A stretch of 64,000 nucleotides of DNA from JAKLFA01 sp038222225 (GTDB lineage Bacteria; Omnitrophota; Gorgyraeia; Zapsychrales; JANLHA01): contig JBBRHV010000001.1 in NCBI GenBank assembly GCA_038222225.1, positions 53,624 through 117,623 on the forward strand, given 5' to 3'. Shown here one piece after another: positions 12,401 to 24,400 of the stretch. The translations under genes were made by a program, and so were the position numbers. Under the pieces are notes generated by a model. It searched no databases and was not told the origin of the DNA. It worked only from the letters and a program-made list of their open reading frames with translations. Position 1 is the stretch's first letter. Each line of letters starts with the position of its first letter.

Positions 12401-15400
12401 TACAAGACAGGAAAGACGTTCTTGACGCATATTATTTCAAAGGTTCCGCATCAGTGGCAGTATTTTATTCAGCGCATGGAAGACAAATTGCAGATTTTTA
12501 CAGAAGAAATGACTGAAAAAGCAAAGACGAATCCGAAGATCACTCAAGACATGATCGATGAGGCTGTCAGTCGTAAGCGGGATGATATTGCGGCCATGAA
12601 GGCGCTTGGTATGGGTCAGAGGCTGGTGCTTAAGGATACCGAGATGATCAATGAGGTCCGGGCCTGGGTCAGCTACCGCTTCCAGCCGTTCTCCCGTACA
12701 GCGCGCGGGATCATGACGTATCATCAAATGTATGAGTTCCAGGCTAAGGTCAATTATCCGACCGCAGAAGCTCTGAATGCCACACAGAAGATCCGGGGTG
12801 AGAAGCCGGAAGAAAAGAAGAAGAGTTACGTGCAGCGCATTATAGACATTGTTAATGAGAAATTTGAATTTGTGGTTGGGGATTTTGTTTACGGGGGTCA
12901 TCGGAATGGTACAGACGGATCTCCTGAAGCCATGCTCAGAGATGATATGCATGCGCTTATGGCCAAGTTCCCGGGAGGCATTAAGCTTGTGTATTGTGCA
13001 GCTCCAGATAAAAAGAACCCTAATTATGCACCAGTAAAAGTTGAGTATTTTGCAGGTGTTCCGACACAGGAAGATCGGGATGCCGGTGTGATTATGCATG
13101 AGTATGAGGATGAATATACTCATCAAATCACCGGATACTTGAAACAGGTCCGCGCCTTTAATATTCATAGTTATTTCTTTGCCGGCCAAGGAAAACCGGT
13201 CAACCAGAATAACATGTTCCGTTTCACCAAAGGTGAGATCACGCAGATGATGGATATGAACCAGGATATGTATCTGGAGGAGACGTTTAAGGCGCCAAGC
13301 ATGATGGAAGAGTTCCGTAAAGATCCTAAGATCGCGATCATAGGGTTCCCTGAAGATATCTTTACAGATTACTTCAGCCCTGCCGGTGCTGTCCACGCCT
13401 TCGGAGATCGGACATTTGTCACCATGGTTCAGAGGGTCTTAGAGTTTATGGGGATCCGCTTCCATTACGGGCATCCGGACTTTGTCCGTACCAATGCCTT
13501 TAGACAGCTGGGCTTATTGAGCGCGCCGTGGGTGAACGAAGACATTTTTGGCGCGTATAAAGCCATGCTTTATGGGCAGAAAGTGATCAATCGCGAAACC
13601 ATGCAGGCGGGTAAAGCGCGGGAAGCTATGTATATTGCTTTGATCGGTATTTCAGAAAAATTCGGCGCCGGCGGATCTGAACAGCCGTTGACATATATTG
13701 TTCAGCTCCTTAACCGTTCAGGCATTTTCGGATTTGCGCAAGGATTTATGCATGTGGTCGCGTCCATGGGTTATTTCTTGCGCAAGGAAGTCATCGTTCT
13801 GACAAATAACAACTATATTTTGATCCTCCTGTTCTTAGGGGTGAGCGCGTTTGCGGCCTTCCCGAACGAGTTGACATGGGGTCTGATTGGTTTATTGATG
13901 TCACAGGCCATTACCTCTACCGGATGGGCTCAGGTCTGTATCGAAGATGGGTTGATTTTAGGAACTATTCGATTTATAAAATTGTTCCCGTCTTTGGCCA
14001 TGACATACATGTCTTTGATTTATAACGCTTTTGCTCCGGGAAGCAGAAAAGCGTATGTGAATCAAGCCGGCTATGTGGCAACAGGTCGGCCTCCGGGGCT
14101 TCAGCACATGTATCCGTTCAGGCCGACGAACCATATTCTTGTTAAGTTAAGGGTCATTGCCGGCGATCTTTATGGACATGTAAACTTGAGCGGATATGCC
14201 TGGGTGGTTCCGATGGTCGCGATCTTAGTGAGCGGCCTTATCTTGTGGCTGAATCCTGGTCAGGTGTATTCATTATTCTTTATTATGTTAATCCTGTCCA
14301 GTATGTTTGCTCCGTTTATCCTGAGCCCTGGTTCTACACCGATCACCATGGGTATCCGCCGTTGGTATAAACAGCATTTCACGGATGATGTTCCGAGATT
14401 CTTTGAGAAGATCGATAGTTTTGGGAAGGAGGACACCATTAAAGATGTCCTATTTTCTGGGAAAACCAAACCTGAGCCAGCTGGTTTTGAAATGAACAAA
14501 GAGTTCAAGAAAAACGGAGTACAGCATGTAACAATTAATGGCCAGGATCTTACAGTCGGAAAAGAGGTTTTAACGGTAATGGATGTAAACGGAGTTTCTG
14601 AACCGACCGGCTATAAGGTTAAGGAAATATTCAAGAATAAGGTGGTTCTCGAAAAAGGAAAAGAAGATTTTATTGTACACAGAATGAATGCTTATTATGG
14701 AGCCGCCAGAATAGTAATAGTGGCAGTTGTAATAGGAGCGGTGTGGCTTATTCCGGGCAATTACCTTTATATAGGAATTATTCTCTTCAGCATTTTCTAC
14801 CTGGGGTTAGGCTTTGTTTCAGATGCCAAGAATCTTTGGGCTAAGATCTTAAAACTCAAAAATATTCAGAAGATTCTGAACCATCCAAAAGTTAAAAAGA
14901 TCCGGGATGATCAAGCAAAGAAAGCCAAAGAGCGTAAGGATGAGCTAGCAAACGGCAAAGAGCGCTCAACAGCTGAAAAGGTTCGGGATTTTCTGACATT
15001 ACCGAAAGGTAAAACTTTACGGGATATTATTAATCTTTATATGACAGGCATCATTGTCATGTTGATGTTGACCGCGTTGGGGGTTGTTACATCGGTTATT
15101 GTTGCCGCTCCATATACGGCCGGGTTGTTTATTCGTGCTCAGATCAAGTTCTTACGTCTGCCGTCTTTGGCGAAGTTTGTCGGCTGGTCTTCTCTTGTTA
15201 TTTGGCTAAGTAAGCTGGCTGTTCCGGCAATCTTATTATACACAGGCGGGTTTGCGGCATTTTTGGCCGTGGTTGGGTTTGAGGTTATCATCGGATCCTT
15301 CGCATCAGGGCTGTTCACCGGAGAGGCCGAGGATGCACAATTGGCCTTAGATATTCGTTCGCTCCATGAGGAAAAATCTCAGAGTGTAAAGGGTACAAAC

Positions 15401-18400
15401 AGCGCGGTCTTGGCTAATCAGAAGAATGACGGCAAGAAAGACCTCGCCCGCACTGAAGACGGCGAGGCATTGAATGACGGACAAGAAGCTTTCTTAAGAA
15501 CATTGATCGATCAATATCAGGATCAGATCGCCGCGGGTGAGCCGGTCGATGCTGCGGTCATTGAGAAAATTGCCGCTCTCCTCAGAGAGCAAGGGTATGT
15601 TCATGTTGCCAATGCTCTTCTGAGTAAAACCGTTGTCCGCGGGCCTCCGTCATTGTTTACTGATTTTGAAGAAAGCATCCATAGAGTCCTTCTGGGTACT
15701 ATCACAGGGACTCACATCATCATCAATCCGATGATCCTTTCTCATCCGGTGGAATTAGCCCGCACGATCATTCATGAAGCGGGTGCTTCTGCCGGGTTGT
15801 CCCATAACGAAAATAAAGAACTCGAAAAATTAGCGCATCCGCTTTTGGTGGCGATCGACGGCCTCTCAGCAACAGGGAAGTCCGCCGTTAGCGGTTATTT
15901 AAGCAAAGACCTCAAATTTGTCAATATCTCCATCGGGTTGATCTACCGTTTCTTCGCCGCATTTATCAAACAATCCAATTTTGCGGTGCTCAGCGATCTC
16001 GAATTTGAGCAGCTCCGCGAGATGGCTGAAAAGATCAGCTATGTGAAGAATGAAAACGGCGAGTGGAATTTTGTGGTTAACGGTCAGGTGATCAACAGCA
16101 ATGATCCGGCGTACTTTAATCCGGAAATTGAGAAAGCACTCAGCGAGCATCTCTCCAAAAAACTCCATCCGTTAGTCCTTCCGGTGGCCAGAAGAGTTAT
16201 CCGTCAGGTTTTGGCCAGCGGTGAGAACGTTGTTGTTGAGGGTAGGATTGCCTGTGATTATATCGCTCCATTTGCTGATGTGAAATTGAATATTGTTGCA
16301 GAATATTCTGTACGCGCGCAGAGACGGATGGAGCAGCGCATCGCGCAGCATGGCATAGAGAAAGCCTATATGGATGCCATAGGCACCAAGAACGCGGCAG
16401 AATACCAGCAACGGGTGAGAATGGTCGCCCATGAAATTTATGAAAAAAGTGGGCATAAGCCCGGGAATGACCTGGCCAATTGGGCGGAGGCGGAAAAGAG
16501 GGTCAGAGCTGAAATGGCTTCTAAGATCGAAGAGGGAGCAAGGACAGTGGAGGCGGAAAAGAGGGTCAAAGCTGAATTGGCTGCCAAGATTGAAGAAGGA
16601 TTGCGGAGACGCGATAGAAAAGATCAGGAACATTTACCGAAAGCGCCAGTTCAGCCCGGTAATGTTGTTGAGATCGACACAACGCATGCCCATGGTTTGG
16701 ATGAGACCATTAGCAAGGTTCAGAAAGTTATTTCTCAGGCCTATCTCAGCGGACGAACAGGCCTCAGCCCGCAAGTCGCAGAGGTGACGCAGCAATTAGC
16801 ATCTTTGAAGGCAGGCGAAGCTATTCCAGAAAGCTTGAAACAGGCCATTTTGAAGGTCTTGCCGGTGATCGGTGAATTGAGCGAAGCCAAGATCGTTCAC
16901 ACGTTCCGCAATCTTGAATATCTGCACAGATTAGCAGCGCAGGATTTTGATTATTTCTACGATCACTTAAGCGAGCAAGAACGCGCCACGGTTGAACGGG
17001 CAGAATATGTGGCAGCGTTACAGAGCATCTATAAAGCGTATGCAGCGTTAAGCGCACAGGAAAAAGAAGCGTTATGGCTGACTGTCGCGCTTCATGACAT
17101 CGGATATATCCGTGTTAAGGACCATACCCACATGAGAGTCGGGGCTGAGATGGCTCGCCCGATTTTGGAAAACATCGGATTGAACCATGAGCTGATCGAC
17201 CTTGTGGTCTTTACAATCAGCCAGCATGGTTCTATCGGAAATTTGGCCCTGGGTGAAACAACTCCGAAGACAATGTTAAAGGCTTTAAGCGCCGTCAGCC
17301 CGGCTCTTCGGGCTGGACGTGCCCGGTTTGTCCGCCTCATGAACAGCATGGATCTTTGCGGGTGGCATGTTGAAGAAAGCCGCTTGACGCTTTATTGGCA
17401 GAAGATTTTTGAACAATTCAGCTCAATCGCTCAATTAGAAGCCGCGGCACAGGCTGGAAATTATCATACACATCGTTTAGAGAAGTTCGCCCGCACAGAA
17501 TTCGAAAAACAAGCCACACCGGAAGATCTTGAGAGATTAAATCAGACTATCGAAAAATTAGTTTCTGAAGATGAGCGAGAACAATTCTATGCATGGCTCA
17601 ATTCAGATATGTACATGGATTATTATGAGCCTATTTTCTGGGGCTTAAATCAAGGTGATCCGTCATATGTATCGCTGGTTAAGTTATTAAGGACATATTT
17701 CCACATTACAACTTCATTGAACGGGAAAATGCCAGAGCTTCGTCTCTGTGAGATCACGACAACCTTCCGGGAAATTTCTTCAAGTATGAAACGGCAGTAT
17801 ATTATTAAAGAACTGAAGGCGATTTTGGCGCTGATGCCCGAGCAGTTCACATTGAGTGATGCTACGGTCCATTTGTCAGGCAATAACTGGGTCCGGTTCT
17901 TTGGAATTCCGCTGATTCTGAGGGGCCAGTGTCTTGTGATCGACTTCCAGTATCTTCACTTCCGTGTTTTATTGTTCAAGCTGCGCGAAAGAGTTGGTCT
18001 CAAGCGCGGGTTCTCCCGTAAAACCGGATGGCAGGTTGAAGAAGCGGCCATGGATTTCACAGGCCAGCAGCCGCTTGTTGAATCAACATCGGAAACAGCG
18101 ATGGAACGCGCGCAAAAAGCGCATACGGTTATCAGCTGGATCTACAGCAGCCATGAAGCCTGCAAGGCATTTGTGCAGTATCTTCGCGGATATGCTGTTG
18201 GGCACACATACCGCAATCGATTGATGCCGTTGTATTTTACTGTTTATAATTTCTTGGCAGGCCGGGCATTGAACGACCGGAGGGTCTTGTCTGCGGTCGA
18301 AGCAGATTTGTTAAAAGGCAATGTCACAGTTCATCATCACGCATGGTTCGGAAGCGATGATGTGGCGGTATCCAGAAGTAAACATGGTTCAGCGGTCAAT

Positions 18401-21400
18401 GTGGCTCAGCCAGCTAAACGCACATTCCGTATTTTGGTTATGGGTTGTGCCGAGAAACCGAATGGGCGCGGATCGTTGGATGTCCTGAAAGAGATCCTGG
18501 ACAGGCTGCCGAACCGGTCTGAATATAATATTGAGATCGTCGGAAATGACATCGCCTTCCAGGAAGAGTTTTACGCATTCAATGACAAAGGGACATGTTT
18601 AGGAAAGCGCCATACGCGTTTTGAATTTGATGAAAACGGCGTTTTTGTTGACCCGAATTCCGGGATCAGGTATGTCCGTATTGATATTACGAAACCGGAA
18701 AACAATCTGTTAAGTGGAGAATTTACGCCGGACAGCGGGTATGATGTTGTCATCAACTCAAGAATTGCAGTTCAATATGGGGATTACCCGGATAAAGTCG
18801 AGAGCATCAGAAAGAATTCATTGAAGATTATTAATGAAGGCGGGCTGCTCCTGTTTGATACGCAGGATACTGACCATGCCGAAGTTTGGACAAAGGGAAA
18901 CAACGGCGAAGCAATTCAAATTGGGTTTGCTGTTCCGTATATTGATATTTGGTCAGAGAGCAAGCGCGTTGAGAAGATCCTGGCTCGTATCTATGATGTC
19001 AATGGGGAAGATGCCGAACTTGTTCGCCAGGCATTCCACATGAGGCTCGCATTTGCCGGGACACAAGGTTTAGTATTCGCGAGGAGCATCCTGGCTCAAT
19101 TCTTGGGGATCTTTGGGGAGCAGCCGATTGCAATTGCGGCATTCCTGTTGCGCGGGATCAGTATGGAAGCTGTTCAAGAGGTTTTTGGAGAGCAAACAGC
19201 GGCACAGATCGCGGCGATCAATGGGCTTATTCCTGCAGCCGATGAAGTCGTGATCTCAAGGCAAGCGTTGTGGGCATTTGAGAATTTCAACAGCCTTGAG
19301 CATGTGGAGATCCTTCCGGCCAACGTCGGCGTATTGGAGAACCGTCAGATGTTGTATCGTGACGGGTTGTATCAGATTGAAGCTGCTACCGTCGGTGAAA
19401 AAATGGTTTTGATTATAAGCAAAGTTACGCCGGAGCAAATCACATCCAAGATCATTGCGTTGCATGGTGAATATGCGGTTAAATATCAGAAAATGATCGG
19501 TGCGACAAACAGCGCGGTTCTGTCAAGCCAGAATGATGAGAGCAGCGCCAAGGTCATGGATGCCGATGCATGGGCACTTGATGCTAAGAACGTGTTTGAA
19601 GATGCTATCCGTAGTCTGATCGCTAAAGCCAGCCAGATCATTCGCTGGTTAAAGATCAGACTCTATGTGACAGACCGTAGCGACAAAGTAGTGGCTAAAG
19701 AACAGCAAAGAGTTGAAGAGATGCCGTTAGCCGCAGCCGAACCTCAGAGACCGAATCGCGTGGGTTCAGTGGTTCATACGTCAAGTTCGCATGAACAGAA
19801 TCCGAACATGGCTGTTTGGAGACAGTATTTCGAAGGCAAACTTGCGGCAGGTACAAACGCAGCTGTTTCCGCGCCTGACCGCATGGGCAAAACAACTGCC
19901 GATTATGAAGCTGAATTTGCTGCACGGTTCAATGATGCAACCGACGCTGCATGGCAACAATTCCGCGCCGCGGTTGAAGCCAGCCCGGCTGATTATGCTC
20001 CTGTCTGGGTGAAGATTTTAGAGAAGGCAAAAGCAGGTAAGTCGGTGGAAACCGGTAAAGTGGTTGAGTTTGGAAAAACAGTTGAGTTGGTTGAGTTGGG
20101 CAAAGCAGTTGAGTGGGCTGGATCAAATGCAGCGGTTAATTTGGTAAAGGCAGAAGATGTAATCGTTCGGTTTGACCGGTTCGCATTCTGGGTTTATGGC
20201 GCTACTCAATGGCTGAAGATCGCGCTTCATGTGACCGATTACAGCGATCGGGCCGTGGCTAAAGAACAGGTTCGCGTGGAAGAGTCCCAGCTTCAACCGA
20301 CCGGTCCGCCGGTTGGCTCCATGAATGTTAATCGTTTGAGTCGTAAAGGTTCAGTGGTTCATACATCAAGCTCTGATGTGCAGAACCCGAACCTGCCGGT
20401 TTGGAGAGGTTATTTCGAAGGCAAACTCTCCGCAAGCACTAACGCCGCCGTTCTTTCATCTGACCGCATGGGCAAAACCTCCGTTGATTATGAAGCTGAA
20501 TTTGTTGCACGGTTCAATGATACAACCAACGCTGCATGGCAGGAATTCCGCGCCGCGGTTGAAGCTCATCCGGCAGAATATTCTTCTGTCTGGACAAAGA
20601 TCGCAGAAAAAGCAAAAGCAGCCAAGGCGCAGGCAGAAAAGCCGGTTGAGTCGAAAGGAACAGTTCAAACGGTTGAGTTGGGAACGGCAAAAACTCTAAA
20701 CGCTGCGGTATTATCCCGCCGTAATTTCATTCAGAGCATCGCGGTTGCAGGTGCTGCGATTTTAGCCGGCGGATGCGCTTCGCCTACGGAAAAAATGCTT
20801 CGCGGATGGTCCAATCTTTCCATTGAAGAGCAGCGCAAACAGATCGAGGGTATGAAGGCGATCGCCAGTGAATTTAAGGCCAAGGATACCCGTGAATTTC
20901 TAACAGAACCAGCTTTGAGGTTCCTGGAGACTCAAGCCAAGATTTCACGTAAAGACGCACTGTCTATTCGCATTCTATTCACGTCTGATGAGATGTCATC
21001 GGTAATCGGGGTGTCGACTGACGCAGGAACGATGACGCGCGCGAAATTGGGAGAATTAAGGAATCGTTTCTTAAGACATGTTCCGTCAATGAGGGCTGAG
21101 TGGCAGGAAGCCTTTGATCTGATGGAACAAAATATTTTTGACGGTCGGGATGTGGTGGTTGTTCTCAGGGAAAGTTTATTTGATACAGAGGCCTTGGATG
21201 ACTTTAGAATTGCTCAGGTTGTTCACGAAGCTGTGCATTGGGCGCAATTCACGTTCCGCAGTAAAAAGATGGGCCTGTCCTTCGGGAGGGGTGCTGAAGA
21301 ATATCTCGAGCTTGAAATTGAGAAGGAAGCCTACGCGCTGCAGATGCTGTATTTGGCAGGGCGCGGAAAAACCTGGGCAACAATAGCCGTATTTTTCGCC

Positions 21401-24400
21401 GGAGATGCTCCGAGCGGAAAGGCGGAGGTTGACGGGCCTTTGGCCGCGGAATTTGAACAGACCCGGTTTGGGCACGGATTGAAACAAATTTGGGATACGC
21501 GCGTTGCGCCGAAACTTTCGTCGGGTAAAGCGGTTGAGTCGGAACCGACCAATTCCGCGGTAAGCACATTTGTAGTACAAACCAAAAGTCCGGTGCTAGG
21601 TACACAGGGACGAAACCAAACCGTCAAAGACGGTCAGTTGTTCAATGTCACGCAGCGTTGGCTAGAGCCGCTTGTTGATGAAGGGGCGACAACAGGCGAT
21701 TCGCTTGAAGCCAACGCTGCGGTGACGAACTATTTTGAGCGTTCTTCTGACAGCATGACCTTCTCAGGAAAAGGGCGAGTTGTTCCGGCAAGAACGCGAC
21801 AGCTTCCGCAGACAATTGAAGAAGATATGCTGCCGGCCTTGCCGGCCTCAAGTTTACCGGAAAATACGCCGGTGCGCGAGCTTCCGGCAATCCCGAGCTT
21901 ACCAATAAACATTCAGTTGATCGTGCCGGTGTTTGGCGGCGCTAACGGAAATGGAAATGGAAAAAGAAGAGGTGGTCCGTATTCGATGATCGCCTTTGCC
22001 AGGACATTGGGCGGTTCACGCGCGAATTTAAGAGCTCCGCGCAGCTTGAATGCTGATAATTTTGGAAAACGACATTTGGTCAATTCGGCTCTAAGAGCCT
22101 CAGGCCGTAATTTTGCTTCAACAGGTTTGAGTGACGTGGCGCATGGCTCAAATGGCGACGATGCTAATAGCGCTGTTACAAATAGCGACGAAGATTCGGA
22201 TGCAGACGCTGCCACGGGTGCGTCCAACGTCGAAGGTGTGCGCGCGGTAAGAGAGCGGCGGTTCAATGTGGCTTGGTTGAGTTCACGTTCATTTGTCGCT
22301 GAACATAAGGATGGAACATGGGCTATTGTTTTTGAGGACGATCTATTTTATGGCGTGGTCGGCAACACGATGCTCGACACTGTTAAATTCCTCCAGAGTG
22401 CCGGATTCAAGAACGCGATGGTGGTGGATGCGGGCAGCCGCGGAGCGTTTACCGCCAAAGGAAAAGAAGGGGCTCTCTTTAGTGAATCGCGCGTTCCGGG
22501 CAAGGGGCCGTACACATATTTGAATGTCCTGTCGAACCATGATTTCCCGAAGACTCCCGCACCGTCACAGAAACCGGTCGGGAAAAATCATGCCGTACTC
22601 CATGGCGGTCAAAACGAGAAGCGAAAATCAGCTGCTGCATTCAGCAAGGGCGCAGCAGTCATATCCGGGACCAACGCTGCTTCACACAATCATCACCGGA
22701 ATAAAGGGTCAAAGGATAAAAAGGGGATTCAGGCTAGGGCAGTTTCAGATAAGAGATCATCAGCGAATAATCCTCGAAACATGGGTCGCCGCAACTTTAT
22801 CCGAAATGCACTGTTGGCGGGCGGGGCCGCGGGACTTGGGTTTGGCGCCTGGTTCTCCTTGCGAGGACGCGCGTTTGATCCTCTGTTCTGGAAGGCCTTT
22901 GGTTTGAAGAAGGATCTCGCGCTGTTAATAAAGTATTTGGAACAGGTCGGCGAATGGTTGCGTTATAACGGTTATGCGCACATGGATGTTGTTGAAGCGT
23001 ATCTTCAGGCCGTCCGTGAAAAAGCCGAAGTCATTGATCTCAATATCGGAAGTCAGGTTTTTGGAAAGGCCGAGGATCCTGTTAGCGGAGACATTCATAT
23101 TGAATTGAATATCGGGTCATTGTTCCGTATGGCCGAAGCGGTTCAGACCATTTCTAAAATCGCCCAGCGTGAGCAGGGGGCTGGCGCCGCAAACGATACG
23201 ACCATGTTTGTGCAGGTGATTGTTGAATCGTTGGTCCGTGAAGCCTGGGGTTATGACCTGATGGTGCGCAACCGTCCCGGACGCAAGCAGTTCGTGAACG
23301 TCTTTAATGATCTCCGGCTAAAGATTCAGGAAGCGGACCGCGCCGGGTTGGCTGAGGTGAATAGGGCCTACATTAATTTGCACAGCACGATTCATGGTGT
23401 GTTCGCCTATCTGTTTGCCCAAGAATATTATGAAGAACTCTGGCAGTTGGATCTGTTGTCGTGGGCAGAGCAGTTGGGCTTGTATTCTCCCGTTCGCGCT
23501 CAATTCTGGGGCAGCCGCATCATGGCCGAGGATTTCAGGAAGGGCATGCTCATGCTCAATGAAATGTATGCGGTACGAAACAATGCGCACGATGTGTTTG
23601 TGAAAGAATTTGAGATTTTTGCCAGGCTGTATTCAGAAGCCCATAGCCGCAACCAGCATTCAGCTAATACGATCGCCTGGGCGTTATATCTTAATAGCCA
23701 GGGGATCCGTTATGGGTTAACGGAGGGGCGTCAAGGGTATAGCGTGGATTGGGCGGCGAAATTGACTCAGGGGGTTAAGTTCACAGATGAAGAACATGTC
23801 GTCAGCGATGCCGCGTTGAAAGCGTTGGGAGCGGAACTGTATGACACGACGATAAAGAGCACGAAGAATTGGCAGGCCATGATCGGCTTGCGTGTTCCGC
23901 CGGTTCTCGCACATGAATTAGATAAGGTTGAATTGCCGGAAGGGTTGAAGAAGTCTCTTAATGCACCCCAGGGAACAAACCCAGCGGTTCTTCAGAATCC
24001 AGAGAAAAAACTTTTTAGTCTATCGAGAGTCACAGGGCGTTCTTTTGTGAGAACAGTTTTTGCTCTGATCATTGCTGGCGTGCTGCTTGTTGTTGGTACG
24101 GAAGCGGTCCGTAAAGCATTCTCTCAAAATGAAGCCATTGTTTTGGCAGTTTCCGGCCAAGGGACCTTTGATTACCGCGGATTTGAGTTCTATCAGGTTA
24201 CAGCAAATGGCGAAGAGAAGACTTTGTTCCGTCTCACCGGGGATATCAGAGGCGATCAGGTCTTGAACATGATCTATTATGAAGTGGTGGATGCTGACGG
24301 AAAGCCGCTGACCCTTGAGCAGATCGGCCGATTGGTGTCCGGCAATCCGAAGGCACGTGAGTGGCTGACCAAGGCCGGTTGGATGAGGGCCTATAATGTC

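Noticed and set aside
12437..13396. A 319-residue open frame on the - strand, the longest conventional start-to-stop ORF here
   Set aside because: It lies exactly antisense to the conserved glucan synthase core, has a Cys/His/Leu/Ile-rich shadow composition, and no ribosome binding site or family match.
15767..15830. A zinc protease at H-E-A-G-A
   Set aside because: The second His of H-E-x-x-H is absent, and the segment runs straight into the kinase-like P-loop.
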